Position numbers and translations under genes: made by a program
The notes under the pieces: generated by a model
Database searches by the model: none
Told to the model about the DNA's origin: nothing
The model's input: only the letters and a program-made list of their open reading frames with translations
NCBI RefSeq assembly: GCF_028618695.1
Contig: NZ_JAQIVI010000132.1
Coordinates: 1-64,000, forward strand
Direction: 5' to 3'
Source: Natrinema soli
GTDB lineage: Archaea > Halobacteriota > Halobacteria > Halobacteriales > Natrialbaceae
DNA length: 64,000 nt
Shown here: positions 8,525 to 17,585 of the stretch, piece after piece
Position numbering within the stretch: position 1 is the first letter of the stretch
Layout: each line of letters begins with the position of its first letter

Positions 8525-9093
8525 TTTCGAATGTTCCGTCTGGGGTAAGAACCAGCCCCGTGCGGATCTCGAGGTCGACACACCGAAGATGCTTACAGCC
8601 GTCGTCTGGCTGACGTTGCTCGAAATCCGGACAAGCTACACGTCTTTCCCTCGACGTCGACGTTGTAGGTGTTTCTGCTCTCACTGATAACCTCGTAGAG
8701 GGAACCCACCGTGGCGAAGCGGATGTCCATCTCCTCGCTCAGTGCACGGCGGGTTCGCGGCTCGTCGATCGAGAAGCCACCGGCCTCGAGTGGAGCCGGT
8801 GGTGCTGGTGTCTCGCACTGATCGTTGAACGCATCACGGCGATTTCGCTCTTGGCCACAGTTTTGACAGCGCCAGTATCGTGTCCGGTACTTGGAGCAGT
8901 CGGTAAGATCGATTTCGGATGGTGTCGGTTCTGTTCCTGGTAACCACTCATCGATCACGATCAGTTCGTGTCCGTTCAGTCGAGCGACGTCACCGGAATA
9001 CCTCTGCTCTCGGTCACTGGTCTCTCTGTGCTCGTGATGGATCGGTCGATCTGTCTCATAGGTACTCTCGAGGCACTTGTCGTCGCGTCTCAC
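8484..9093 (-). pseudogene. Frameshifted SWIM zinc-finger protein
   Basis: The first frame (from 9093) carries a CxxC zinc ribbon (RCQNCGQERNRRDAFNDQC) and ends NTYNVDVEGKTC. One extra base near 8637 shifts the frame. The other frame continues ACPDFEQRQPDDGCKHLRC and then IRTGLV, together rebuilding the SWIM motif CxCx(n)CxH. The last codons (8484-8524) come from the inserted IS630 derivative, so the C-terminus is also replaced. Intact haloarchaeal SWIM proteins are thought to bind DNA or proteins; the role here is unknown. A sequencing error could explain the single-base shift but not the IS-derived tail. Confidence 0.65.
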
Positions 9094-9203
9094 CCGTCAG
9101 GCGCGAAAAACAAGCTTTCAGGTACTTGGTGGTGGAGAGATTTGCTGTATGGGGATCTCAGTCCCGGTTTGTTCGAAGCAGCACCCCGAGACCGTTCAGT
9201 ACC

Positions 9204-9473
9204 TCACAGAAATGGTCCTGTCCCTCGCTGAGGGATATTCTTAAGCGGGACGATAGCAAAGATTGGAAGTACAGAGTCGAGCAGTTTACTGAAACACTGG
9301 AGACGATTTTCTGTTTCACGGTAGCTGTGGTCGTTTTCAAGGCGATACCAGTGGATGACGACGTGTTTCCAGCGGGCGAGTCTGTTGGTGGACTCGCTCG
9401 CGTTCGTTCCCAATGCTTGTTTGACCAGACGCTTACACGTCCTCATGAAGCCGAGGAGATCTACTTCGACCAT
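9204..9473 (-). pseudogene. N-terminal fragment of an IS5-type transposase
   Basis: An 89-codon frame beginning MVEVDLLGFMRTCKRLVKQA and containing KWKHVVIHWYRLEN-like and HSYRETENRLQ segments, as in haloarchaeal IS5-family transposases. It stops well before the DDE catalytic part and the last 20 residues diverge. No terminal repeats are visible, so this is a relic. Confidence 0.55.
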
Positions 9474-9581
9474 ATTTGTCTTCCTCAGCTTTGTCCTTAC
9501 CGATGTGACGGTCTATCCCGCCGCTGCACCTGTCTTCAACAAAGCAGGAAAGACTAAGGGTTGGGACAAAGATACGCAAGT

Positions 9582-10490
9582 ATGACAGACATCCATCGGA
9601 TCGAACATGCTCGAATCGGTGTTGAGGATTTAGAGGCTGCGGTTTCTTTCTATACGGACGGACTCGGTTTAGTAGAATTCGAACAGAAAGACGGAGTTGT
9701 CTACCTCGGTTGCGGGCGGGATGACAACTACGACGTGGGACTTATTGAAGGAGAGACGGGGATCGAACACTTTGCTGTTCGTGCAACGGATGCCTCCGTG
9801 GTTGAAGAATATGAACAACGACTCGAAGGTGCTGATGTCTCTACTGAACGAACAGATGGGAACGAACCTGGGCAGGAAGCTGGGGTTCGTTTTTCACTTC
9901 CGAGCGGAGTTGCGATGGAAGTTGTCGCAGTCTCCGACGACAAGTACCAGCATTTCGAGGAACCGAAAGTTTCCCGTGGTGGCCAAGCTCCAGCAGATGT
10001 GAACCACATCCAGTTTTTGACTCCCGATGTCGTCGCCGATATGGAGTTCCTGCGTGACTCTGTTGGGCTGAAAATCTCCGAGATCGCGGGCTCACCCGAT
10101 GATCCTGAAATCGCGTTTGCACGATGCAAGACCTTTCATCACGACGTGGCATTGAAGTCCTCACAGGCTTTGGGCGAGACGGACAATACGAGCCTTCACC
10201 ATCTCGCCTTCGGCTTTGATTCGGCAGACCATCTCGTGAATTTCATCGATAGCGCAGTGAATGCGGGTTGCGAGTTCGAGCGGGGAATCGGACGGCATCA
10301 CGGTGGGAACAACATCTACGCCTACATCTGGACACCTGGGGGAAATCGTCTCGAACTCAACACACAGATGGCGACACTCACCCGAGAGGAACCAGAAATC
10401 TCTGAGGACTACGAAAGCGCCACAGTTGCATGGGGACCTGACGCACCAGAATCATTTACGAAGGGTTCAGGATTGCTCCACAAGAAGTGA
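9582..10490 (+). CDS. Two-domain VOC family protein, extradiol dioxygenase-like
   Basis: 302 residues from the ATG at 9582, just before the conserved strand HRIEHARIGVEDLEAAV. There are two vicinal-oxygen-chelate modules (about 1-125 and 140-290). In the second, the metal ligands of extradiol dioxygenases are visible: His in VNHIQF, His in LHHLAFG and Glu in RLELN. Such enzymes cleave catecholic rings next to the hydroxyls with Fe(II). The first module lacks a clear ligand set, as is usual. The gene stands between transposon relics and a 1-kb AT-rich tract; it may have been recruited with the neighbouring oxidative genes. Confidence 0.85.
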   Translation: MTDIHRIEHARIGVEDLEAAVSFYTDGLGLVEFEQKDGVVYLGCGRDDNYDVGLIEGETGIEHFAVRATDASVVEEYEQRLEGADVSTERTDGNEPGQEAGVRFSLPSGVAMEVVAVSDDKYQHFEEPKVSRGGQAPADVNHIQFLTPDVVADMEFLRDSVGLKISEIAGSPDDPEIAFARCKTFHHDVALKSSQALGETDNTSLHHLAFGFDSADHLVNFIDSAVNAGCEFERGIGRHHGGNNIYAYIWTPGGNRLELNTQMATLTREEPEISEDYESATVAWGPDAPESFTKGSGLLHKK

Positions 10491-11487
10491 CTCCTACTGA
10501 TCGATACTTACGCACACCTACCTAACGACTGTTTCAGCGGGAAAGGTAGCGAGCCAATAGAATTTCAACGAGCCATATTTCATCGTCTCCACGAAAATCG
10601 TCCTCGTGAAGACCGATGTGGAACAGACAACCTTCATTTCCGTGTAGTCCGAAGAATCACGTCAGCTATGGATTTTATTAATAGGGAAGGAAGGAATAAT
10701 TCAATTCGGCAGTCATTATATGACACTCTCGTTGAGTTTTAATACGGTCTCCATATAGCTACTGGCCCACACATCGACCAATTCGAGTTGCTTCGGGCGA
10801 TACGCAGGTTTCAGTTCGCTTCGAGTGGAATAATATCGTGCTCTCATGCTGTAGCTATCACTAATTTGACCAGGATATCCATCTACGGAATGTATAAATA
10901 TCGACTGTTTCTCAATTATACCTGATTAGAATCATTCCTCGGATTGAAGGTAGTTTACGAAAGATCTGTAGACTAGCGCTTGAGAGTGCTATTTGGAGAG
11001 GGTACTACGAAGAAAACGAATCCAATTTTGAGTGCTATTCTATCTAGCAATAATCTTTTAAAGAGCTTTATATGGATCTTAAGTCATTTCCTAGCCGGTA
11101 TTCTTGAGAAATACATTTTAAAAACAGTAATATCCTTCACTATATAATATAACTCTCATATATGCTAATGTACATCTTTGAGTAGCGTTCGCCAACTGAT
11201 CCCACCGGTGCGGTCTCGAGCGGGCACCCCAACGGATTCGACCGCCGGACAAAAGTCACAGCACGGGCCATCAACGGCATATTTACAATCATATGGTTGT
11301 GATTATCTGGAGTCGATACTAGCGGCTTCGTGGTGGGTTTCACTTACCAGCTTCACGCCCCATTCCTCCGTTCTCATGCGAGCAAAGCGTCAGTAGTGTC
11401 GATTCCAGTATTGTACAAATACTGTGTCTCTGGAACGGATGGATGAGCCCCCTAAATTATATAGGGGAGAATATTGTATGGCATGTC
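10491..11487. other. Gene-free AT-rich tract
   Basis: About 1 kb with no convincing coding frame on either strand and markedly higher AT content than the flanks, especially 10830-11180. The last 90 bases before the IclR gene hold AT-rich promoter-like sequence. A short frame at 11140-11343 (minus) is weak. It looks like degraded or acquired DNA; no transposase motif was found. Confidence 0.5.
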
Positions 11488-12258
11488 ATGTCAACACAGA
11501 CAAGGAGTATTAAAACGGCACAAAATATTTTTGCTATTCTGGAATCGATAGCGGAGAGAAATCAGCCGACCTGTACGGAACTTTCCGAGGACATTGATCT
11601 GTCCGTTAGCTCTATCTATAACTACCTCAAAACGCTGGAAAACGAGGGCTACATCGTTGAGAACGATGGTAGATATCGACTCAGTTTAACGTTCCTCAAG
11701 TACGGTCGGATGGTTCGAAACTCGTACCCGGTCATGCACGCAGCGATCGAACCGGTAGACCTGCTGGCGAAGGCGATTGACGAGTACCTCTCCGTCTTTG
11801 TCAGAGAGAAACACAGCGCCGTGATGATCCACGAGGCGAATAGCTATTTCGCCGTGGAGACGCCAACGCGATTTCTCGGCGAACCGTTTCACCTAACGAG
11901 ATCCCCGCAAGGGAAGGTCATCCTGGCCCATATGCCGGACGAATTTAGACGAAACATCCTCGAGATGGACGATCTCGATACGCAACGTCGGGACGAACTC
12001 GAGCAAGAACTCGAGGCGATCACGAATCAGCGACTCCTCGTCGACGACGGGCAGACACACGAAAATATCTGGGCGGTAGCGGCTCCCGTAAGGACGGGTA
12101 GCGAAATTTATGGCTCGCTGATGATCAGTACGATTCGCCACCGGCTGGTCGACCAGCAGGCGCGGACTGAACTGTCGGACCTGCTTGATCGGACCGTACA
12201 GGAAGTCGAGCACCGACTGGCGAAGTACGACTTCGATGATCTGTATACAACGTGGTAG
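11488..12258 (+). CDS. IclR family transcriptional regulator
   Basis: 256 residues from the ATG at 11488 (an upstream in-frame ATG at 11443 adds 15 unlikely residues). The winged helix-turn-helix includes DLSVSSIYNYLKTLENEGYI. The effector domain is more divergent than in the other three copies: the usual SAAGKAILAHLP is RSPQGKVILAHMP, so the GK-ILAH core stays while the preceding Ala is lost. It directly precedes the flavin monooxygenase gene on the same strand (97 nt gap) and is its likely regulator. Confidence 0.9.
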   Translation: MSTQTRSIKTAQNIFAILESIAERNQPTCTELSEDIDLSVSSIYNYLKTLENEGYIVENDGRYRLSLTFLKYGRMVRNSYPVMHAAIEPVDLLAKAIDEYLSVFVREKHSAVMIHEANSYFAVETPTRFLGEPFHLTRSPQGKVILAHMPDEFRRNILEMDDLDTQRRDELEQELEAITNQRLLVDDGQTHENIWAVAAPVRTGSEIYGSLMISTIRHRLVDQQARTELSDLLDRTVQEVEHRLAKYDFDDLYTTW

Positions 12259-12355
12259 TCGGGTCAGTCGAAGTGGCTTTTCGTGTGTCGTTCGGGTCCG
12301 AGTTCACCAGTAACTTTATTGCCAAGTACGTCGACAGACACTGGTGGACGATGCC

Positions 12356-14059
12356 ATGAGTGAGAACAACACACATGAATCGGCAGTAACGGCAGAGACA
12401 GCAGAAACGGACTACGATGCGATCGTCGTTGGTGCCGGCTTCTCCGGCCTCTACCTGCTCCACCGCCTGCGAGACGAGTTCGGTCTCTCGGTTAAGGTAA
12501 TCGAGAAAGCGGACGATGTCGGCGGCACCTGGTACTGGAACCGGTATCCCGGCGCTCGTTGCGACAGCGAGAGTCACGTCTACTGTTACTCCTTTAACGA
12601 CGAGATCCTGGAGGAGTGGGACTGGAGCGAACGATATCCCGAACAACCTGAGGTCCTCGAGTACCTCAGATTCGTCGCGGATCACCTCGACTTGCGACGG
12701 GACATCGACTTCGAACGAGAGGTGACGTCGGCGGTCTTCGACGAAGCTGGCGGCCGATGGGAGATCACGACCGATGACGGCTCACAGGAGACCGCCCGGT
12801 ACTTCGTGTCGGCGGTCGGCTGTCTCTCCAAGCCGTTCATCCCCGATTTCGGCGGCGTCGATTCCTTCGAAGGCGACTGGTACCACACCGGAAAATGGCC
12901 TCACGAGCCAGTCAGCTTCAGTGGCAAGCGGGTCGCAATAATTGGGACGGGCGCAACCGGCATCCAGGTCATTCCGGAAGTCGCACCGGAAGCGGGCGAG
13001 CTAACCGTCTTCCAGCGGACGCCAAACTATGCCGTTCCGGCACGGAATCGGCCGCTCGATGACAAGGATCGGGAGGAAATCAAACGAAACTACGACGAGA
13101 TTCTCGAGAAAGCCCACAACTCCGGCTTCGGCCACCCCTTTGAGGCCGCACACGAAACTGCAGAAGGACTCTCTAATGAGGAGGTCGAAGAACTACTGCA
13201 ACCCCGCTGGGAGGAAGGCGGCTTCCGGTACATGCTCACGTTCGGCGATCTCATCACTAATCCGGAGACAAACGAGTACGTCTCCGACTTCATTCGCGAC
13301 AGGATCCGCGAGACGGTCAACGATCCGGAGCTCGGAGAGAAGCTCGTGCCAACGGATCACTACTACGCGACCAAACGCCCGCCGCTTCACACGAACTACT
13401 ACGAGACGTTCAACCGCGACAACGTAGACCTGGTCGACGTCCGCGAAACACCGATAGAACGGATCACGCCGGAGGGGGTTCGGACGACCGATGCCGACTA
13501 CGAGTTCGATACGATCATCTACGCGACCGGGTTCGACGCGATGACGGGAACGCTGCTACAAATGGATATCCGCGGCCGAGACGGATTGACGTTGGAGGAG
13601 AAGTGGAGCGACGGACCGAAGACCTACCTCGGCCTGTCTGTCCACAGCTTCCCCAACATGTTCACGATTACCGGCCCGCAGAGTCCGTCGGTGCTGAGCA
13701 ACATGCCGGTCTCAATCGAACATCACGTCGAGTGGGTCTCCGAGACGATCAAGTCGCTCGTCGACCGGGATGTGCCTCTCATCGAACCGACGAAAACCGC
13801 AGAAGACGCTTGGACTGAACACAACCGACAGGTCGGCGAGTCGACGTTGTACACCGAAGCTGACTCGTGGTACATGGGCGACAACGTTCCCGGAAAACCC
13901 CGCGTCTTCACACCGTACGTCGGTGGTGTCGACGTCTATCACGATACGATTCTCGAGGCCGCCGAAAAGGACTACGAAGGTTTCGAACTGACCGAGTCCA
14001 CCCAGGATCTCGGACGACAAGGAGAGCAACCTCGGTTGAGCGTGATGGAAGGCGATTAA
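12356..14059 (+). CDS. Flavin-containing Baeyer-Villiger type monooxygenase
   Basis: 567 residues from the ATG at 12356. The N-terminal FAD-binding motif is VVGAGFSGLYLL, followed by DVGGTWYWNRYPGARCD, typical of cyclohexanone-monooxygenase-like enzymes. The BVMO fingerprint FEGDWYHTGKWP is seen near residue 175, and the NADPH motif IIGTGATGIQ follows. These enzymes insert oxygen next to a ketone to give an ester or lactone using NADPH and O2. An HSL-type esterase lies about 700 bp downstream, matching the classical ketone to ester to alcohol plus acid route. All family motifs are intact. Confidence 0.93.
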   Translation: MSENNTHESAVTAETAETDYDAIVVGAGFSGLYLLHRLRDEFGLSVKVIEKADDVGGTWYWNRYPGARCDSESHVYCYSFNDEILEEWDWSERYPEQPEVLEYLRFVADHLDLRRDIDFEREVTSAVFDEAGGRWEITTDDGSQETARYFVSAVGCLSKPFIPDFGGVDSFEGDWYHTGKWPHEPVSFSGKRVAIIGTGATGIQVIPEVAPEAGELTVFQRTPNYAVPARNRPLDDKDREEIKRNYDEILEKAHNSGFGHPFEAAHETAEGLSNEEVEELLQPRWEEGGFRYMLTFGDLITNPETNEYVSDFIRDRIRETVNDPELGEKLVPTDHYYATKRPPLHTNYYETFNRDNVDLVDVRETPIERITPEGVRTTDADYEFDTIIYATGFDAMTGTLLQMDIRGRDGLTLEEKWSDGPKTYLGLSVHSFPNMFTITGPQSPSVLSNMPVSIEHHVEWVSETIKSLVDRDVPLIEPTKTAEDAWTEHNRQVGESTLYTEADSWYMGDNVPGKPRVFTPYVGGVDVYHDTILEAAEKDYEGFELTESTQDLGRQGEQPRLSVMEGD

Positions 14060-14344
14060 TCGGCGAACTCCCCCTACTGCCCGTTTTCTGGTCTCACTTC
14101 GAGTGGCAGTACCACTGGGTTCGAGTCAGTGTGTACAGTGGACGGTCACTGATCCGACGCATAGCACAGGGGTTCGAGAAACGTACCGACTACAGCAGTA
14201 CCCATACCGAGTCGGATCGAAGATCGGGAGATTCTCGTTCGAGATAGCAGCCGGCTTGAGCAGTTCATTCCCGGTCAGACTGCTGGTATCGGCCCCCGAT
14301 TGGCACTGGTGTAACAGTTCGTACTACTGTGTACCAACGCACAC

Positions 14345-14515
14345 CTAGCCGCGACAGCGTTGACAGTGATCGGATCTCATCGCGATACCGAGCGATTTAC
14401 ACTCGGCACAGGTTACTTCGCCGCAATCTGCACATTCGAAGCCGTTTGTGGTTTCCGTAATCGGAGCGCCATTTTCGAGAACGGTACTGCTACAGATATG
14501 GCATACTGTCGCCAT
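14345..14515 (-). CDS. Small zinc-ribbon protein
   Basis: A 56-residue protein with ATG at 14515 and TAG at 14345-14347. Four CxxC knuckles are seen: CHIC, CADC, CAEC and CQRC. Together they can bind two zinc ions in a double-ribbon fold. Small CxxC-rich proteins are frequent in haloarchaea and are mostly of unknown role, with a few shown to affect biofilm formation or regulation. It lies between the monooxygenase and esterase genes on the opposite strand and has an AT-rich upstream region (about 14516-14550). Confidence 0.75.
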   Translation of the reverse strand: MATVCHICSSTVLENGAPITETTNGFECADCGEVTCAECKSLGIAMRSDHCQRCRG

Positions 14516-14740
14516 ATATTGACATCATCATAGATCCATATATACCTTTCCCCGAGACTTGAACAGCCCGATGAACGCGTGACTCTGGCACTACGCCAGT
14601 AACCCGGATCGAACCAGTCAACATCAACAGTCTTCCTGCGGTCCAGCGGTGGTATCCGCCGACCGAGGAGACAGCGACGATTGGTATTTTATATGACGGA
14701 TCAACACATTTATTGTGAGGGGTGTTGACACTCCACAGTG

Positions 14741-15709
14741 ATGTCCTCGAAGACACCGGCAGAAGTGACGGCTGCGGACGAACCACATCAGGAAATTTCG
14801 GGGCTCCTTGAGCAGATGGGAGCAGCCCCGGCACCGACGTTTAACTCGCTTTCACCGGAGGGTGCGAGAGAAATGATCAACGCCATGTTCCCGACATCGG
14901 AGGAGCCAGAGCCCGTCGGAGACACGATGGATCTGAAGATCGGTGACGAGGGAATCCCGATCCGCGTATACATTCCGGAAGGAGAAGGCCCCTACCCAAC
15001 GTTCCTGTATCTCCACGGTGGCGGCTGGGTCGTTGGCGATATCGACCTATACGATGCGACCTGTCGGGCGATCACCAACGAAGCTGACTGCATGGTCGTT
15101 TCAGTTGACTACCGACTCGCACCCGAGTACGAGTTCCCGACGCCGGTGGAAGACTGTTACACCGCCGCTGAGTGGGTGCTCGATACTGCGGAACCGATGC
15201 AGATCGATACGGACAACGTCGCAATCGGGGGCGATAGCGCGGGTGGGAATCTCGCCGCGGCCGTCACACTACTGGCTCGCGAACGCGGTGGGCCGTCGTT
15301 CGACCATCAGGTGCTCATCTACCCCGTCACGGACCACGAGTTCGACACCACGTCTTACCAAGAGAACGCTGAAGGATACCTCCTCACGAAAGCCGACATG
15401 GAGTGGTTCTGGGAACACTACCTCAGAGACGATATCGACGCGATGAGTCCGTACGCATCGCCGCTGAAAGCCGAGAGCCTTGAGGGGCTTCCGTCTGCGA
15501 CCGTCGCTACCTGCGGGTTCGATCCCCTCTGTGACGAGGGTGCCGCGTACGCGGCCCGCCTCGAAGACGCCGGCGTGGACGTCACCCATCACCACTACGA
15601 CGACGCGATCCACGGGATTGTCCAAATGCTGGTCGAACCGATGAACCTGACTCGAGGCCGCGAACTCATCGGCGACGTTGCGACCGATCTGCAGCGAGTG
15701 TTCGACTGA
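14741..15709 (+). CDS. Alpha/beta hydrolase, hormone-sensitive-lipase type esterase
   Basis: 322 residues. The HSL signature YLHGGGWVVGD forms the oxyanion hole, the nucleophile lies in GGDSAGGN (Ser near residue 167), and the acid and base lie in FDPLCDEG and DDAIHGIVQ. The ATG at 14741 is preceded by an in-frame GTG. Cytoplasmic HSL esterases cleave short or medium acyl esters. Downstream of a Baeyer-Villiger enzyme, the natural guess is hydrolysis of the ester or lactone it makes. TATA-like ggtattttatatga lies at about 14683-14696. Confidence 0.9.
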   Translation: MSSKTPAEVTAADEPHQEISGLLEQMGAAPAPTFNSLSPEGAREMINAMFPTSEEPEPVGDTMDLKIGDEGIPIRVYIPEGEGPYPTFLYLHGGGWVVGDIDLYDATCRAITNEADCMVVSVDYRLAPEYEFPTPVEDCYTAAEWVLDTAEPMQIDTDNVAIGGDSAGGNLAAAVTLLARERGGPSFDHQVLIYPVTDHEFDTTSYQENAEGYLLTKADMEWFWEHYLRDDIDAMSPYASPLKAESLEGLPSATVATCGFDPLCDEGAAYAARLEDAGVDVTHHHYDDAIHGIVQMLVEPMNLTRGRELIGDVATDLQRVFD

Positions 15710-15822
15710 ATTGCTGCCGATAACCGGCAGCCTTCGGTTATTTGGCCGTTCCAGTTAGCGGCACGTACGTTGAATCACCGTTGGAAACGAATAGTAGCGA
15801 TACGATCCTATACGGGCACCGT

Positions 15823-15886
15823 CTATAGTAACTATAGAATTTCTCACTCACAGATTATTGCTGAACATAGTGGATAATCTCGACGA
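15823..15886 (+). mobile_element. 5-prime end of an IS630-family element
   Basis: Starts with the IS630-type terminus ctatagtaactatagaat and runs to GTGGATAATCTCGACGA, the first codons of the same transposase seen degenerate at 40763. It is cut off exactly where an IS6-type end begins, so an IS6 element appears to have landed inside it. Confidence 0.55.
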
Positions 15887-16298
15887 GGCACTGTCTCGTT
15901 CTGCACCTCCTCAATCGGCGTCTTTCCACCGAGAGCTTGGTGCGGTCTCTAACGGTTCTAGTAGTGCATAACCTGTTCAAGCCACTTGCGGACACTTGAC
16001 CGCCTGCCCACCCACGAGTTAGGGAAGCGTCCGATCCGCATTTTGATGGTGTGAAACCACTTTTCGGTCAGGTTTCGCTCGGTATAGTTGACCTGACCGC
16101 TCAGTTCGACTCGAGAGAGTACAGTCCAATAGCCGAATTGTCGACGAGAAACGTAGCCTCTGAAAGATCGTATTTCTCCTCGAGTTGATGCAGAAACGTA
16201 GCCGCCGGATCGGTGCCATGCCGATCAAACAGCGCGACATCGAGAATCATCTTCGTCTCGATGTCTGTTGCAGCGTATAATCAAGACTAGATAGTGCC
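15887..16298 (-). mobile_element. Degenerate, internally deleted IS6-family element
   Basis: 412 bp bounded by the related ends GGCACTGTCTCG (left) and, inverted, GGCACTATCTAG (right). Inside, on the minus strand, are transposase pieces: IDIETK-like, LFDRHGTDPAA, ATFLVD and, after frame breaks, KWFHTIKMRIGRF-like and NSWVGR-like segments. The N-terminal half of the gene is missing. The flanks show no 8-bp duplication. It lies 10 nt past the stop of the Tat-exported hydrolase gene. Confidence 0.6.
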
Positions 16299-16308
16299 CG
16301 GGTACAAA

Positions 16309-17283
16309 CTATATCAGACTTCTAATCAACCTCGCCCACGTAGTATCTTCGTACTCGTTAAGTAATTGCTCAAGTTGCCTCCGCTCATTCGACTCCTGTT
16401 CAGGAGCGGTTTCACTAGATGACTGTTCGTCTGAAGCACCGTTAGAGGCGTCAGTTGAGCGATCGTCTGAAGTATTCTCAGCGGTGCCGGTCGAAGTTCT
16501 AGTAATCGAGTACTGACTAAGCAGATGTTCGACGATCTGTAGTGTCCAGTTGATTCGTGTGTCTACTGAAGTGTCATACCGGGTCACTTCAACGATGAAT
16601 CCCGGTTTCTGTAGGTCGTGGTCGGTTTTGTGGATCAACAATGGGCGGTCACCAGTAATTAGATTCCCTCGTTTGAAGCGGTGGTAATCTGGCTGGGAGT
16701 CGCCGAGGTGATTGGTATTCATGTATTCCACAGTCCTCGTCGCATTTTGGCGTGCACCACTTGCTGTAGTCGGATAGATTGCTTGCCCAACGCCAGACGG
16801 TCCAACGTCCTCTTGGTAGATTCCCTTTGAGCTGTGCAAATTGAACACGAGGTCGGCGTCATGGCTGGTAACGACATCCCAGATAGCGCGCGCGAGTGGT
16901 GTGGTTGGCGTTTCACCAGGTGGGAACTTTCGATTGAGATTCCCATTGTCATTCGAGAGGGTTCCCGATTCAATTGCGGTGGGATTTGATTCGGGGATAA
17001 GAACGAGTTTACCCTCGTCTATCGACCACTCTCGCATCTTCTGTGCCGCCCGATATCCTGCTGCTTCATCACCGTGAATTCCACCGACAACAACGGCTGT
17101 TGAACCTCCCACTCCTGAGTCGATGACAACGACCTCCGTTTCATCAGCAGTTCCTTCCCGAATCTTGTACCATTCCTCTGTGCTCGCCTGTGCGACTTCG
17201 ACAGCTGTAGATCCGACAGCAGTCGTACCGAGAGCAGCGGTTCCAACCTGGAGAAACCGCCGCCGGTTTGTATACGTCCTCAT
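16309..17283 (-). CDS. Tat-exported M14-type (succinylglutamate desuccinylase-like) metallohydrolase
   Basis: 324 residues from the ATG at 17283. The N-terminus has a twin-arginine signal (NRRRFLQVGTAALG, cleavage near AQAS). The catalytic domain carries the zinc motif GGIHGDE (HxxE), an arginine in NLNRKFPPGE and a second zinc His in VFNLHSSKG, as in zinc carboxypeptidases and aspartoacylase relatives. A Ser/Thr/Glu-rich linker (about 260-305) precedes a short helical end WARLIRSLI. It probably cleaves an amide or peptide outside the cell. The start eight codons upstream is less likely because it adds nothing to the signal. Confidence 0.8.
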   Translation of the reverse strand: MRTYTNRRRFLQVGTAALGTTAVGSTAVEVAQASTEEWYKIREGTADETEVVVIDSGVGGSTAVVVGGIHGDEAAGYRAAQKMREWSIDEGKLVLIPESNPTAIESGTLSNDNGNLNRKFPPGETPTTPLARAIWDVVTSHDADLVFNLHSSKGIYQEDVGPSGVGQAIYPTTASGARQNATRTVEYMNTNHLGDSQPDYHRFKRGNLITGDRPLLIHKTDHDLQKPGFIVEVTRYDTSVDTRINWTLQIVEHLLSQYSITRTSTGTAENTSDDRSTDASNGASDEQSSSETAPEQESNERRQLEQLLNEYEDTTWARLIRSLI

Positions 17284-17384
17284 CTTCGTAGGGCCGGATT
17301 CCTTCATGATACATCTTTTGAGGAATATAAACTGTTACTTCGTTATAGATTACCTGTCAAGAAGAGCCAGAAAGAACCGGAATC

Positions 17385-17585
17385 TTACAATGTAGAAGGC
17401 GTCTTCATAATCACGTAGACAGAGGCTAGATATGAGCGTGTCACAGAAAGCGTCACGTATGAGGTTGCGGGACGTGGGAATTGTGTCCAGCACAACCCAA
17501 GCCCTGACGCGATCGCCGTCCGTTCACGCTCCCAACAGTCATCAAATTCCACCGCGTAGCTTTCGCTGAGCAGGTCAGCGAGCAT
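17385..17585 (-). pseudogene. Possible N-terminal relic of an IS6-type transposase
   Basis: The start MLADLLSESYAVEFDDCWERE resembles the N-terminus of one haloarchaeal IS6-type transposase group as I remember it; the rest does not match. No catalytic part or ends are visible. A weak call. Confidence 0.25.

Noticed and set aside
11140..11396. Small genes in the AT-rich gap before the IclR gene
   Set aside because: Frames on both strands overlap and have neither coding-like composition nor homologous motifs.
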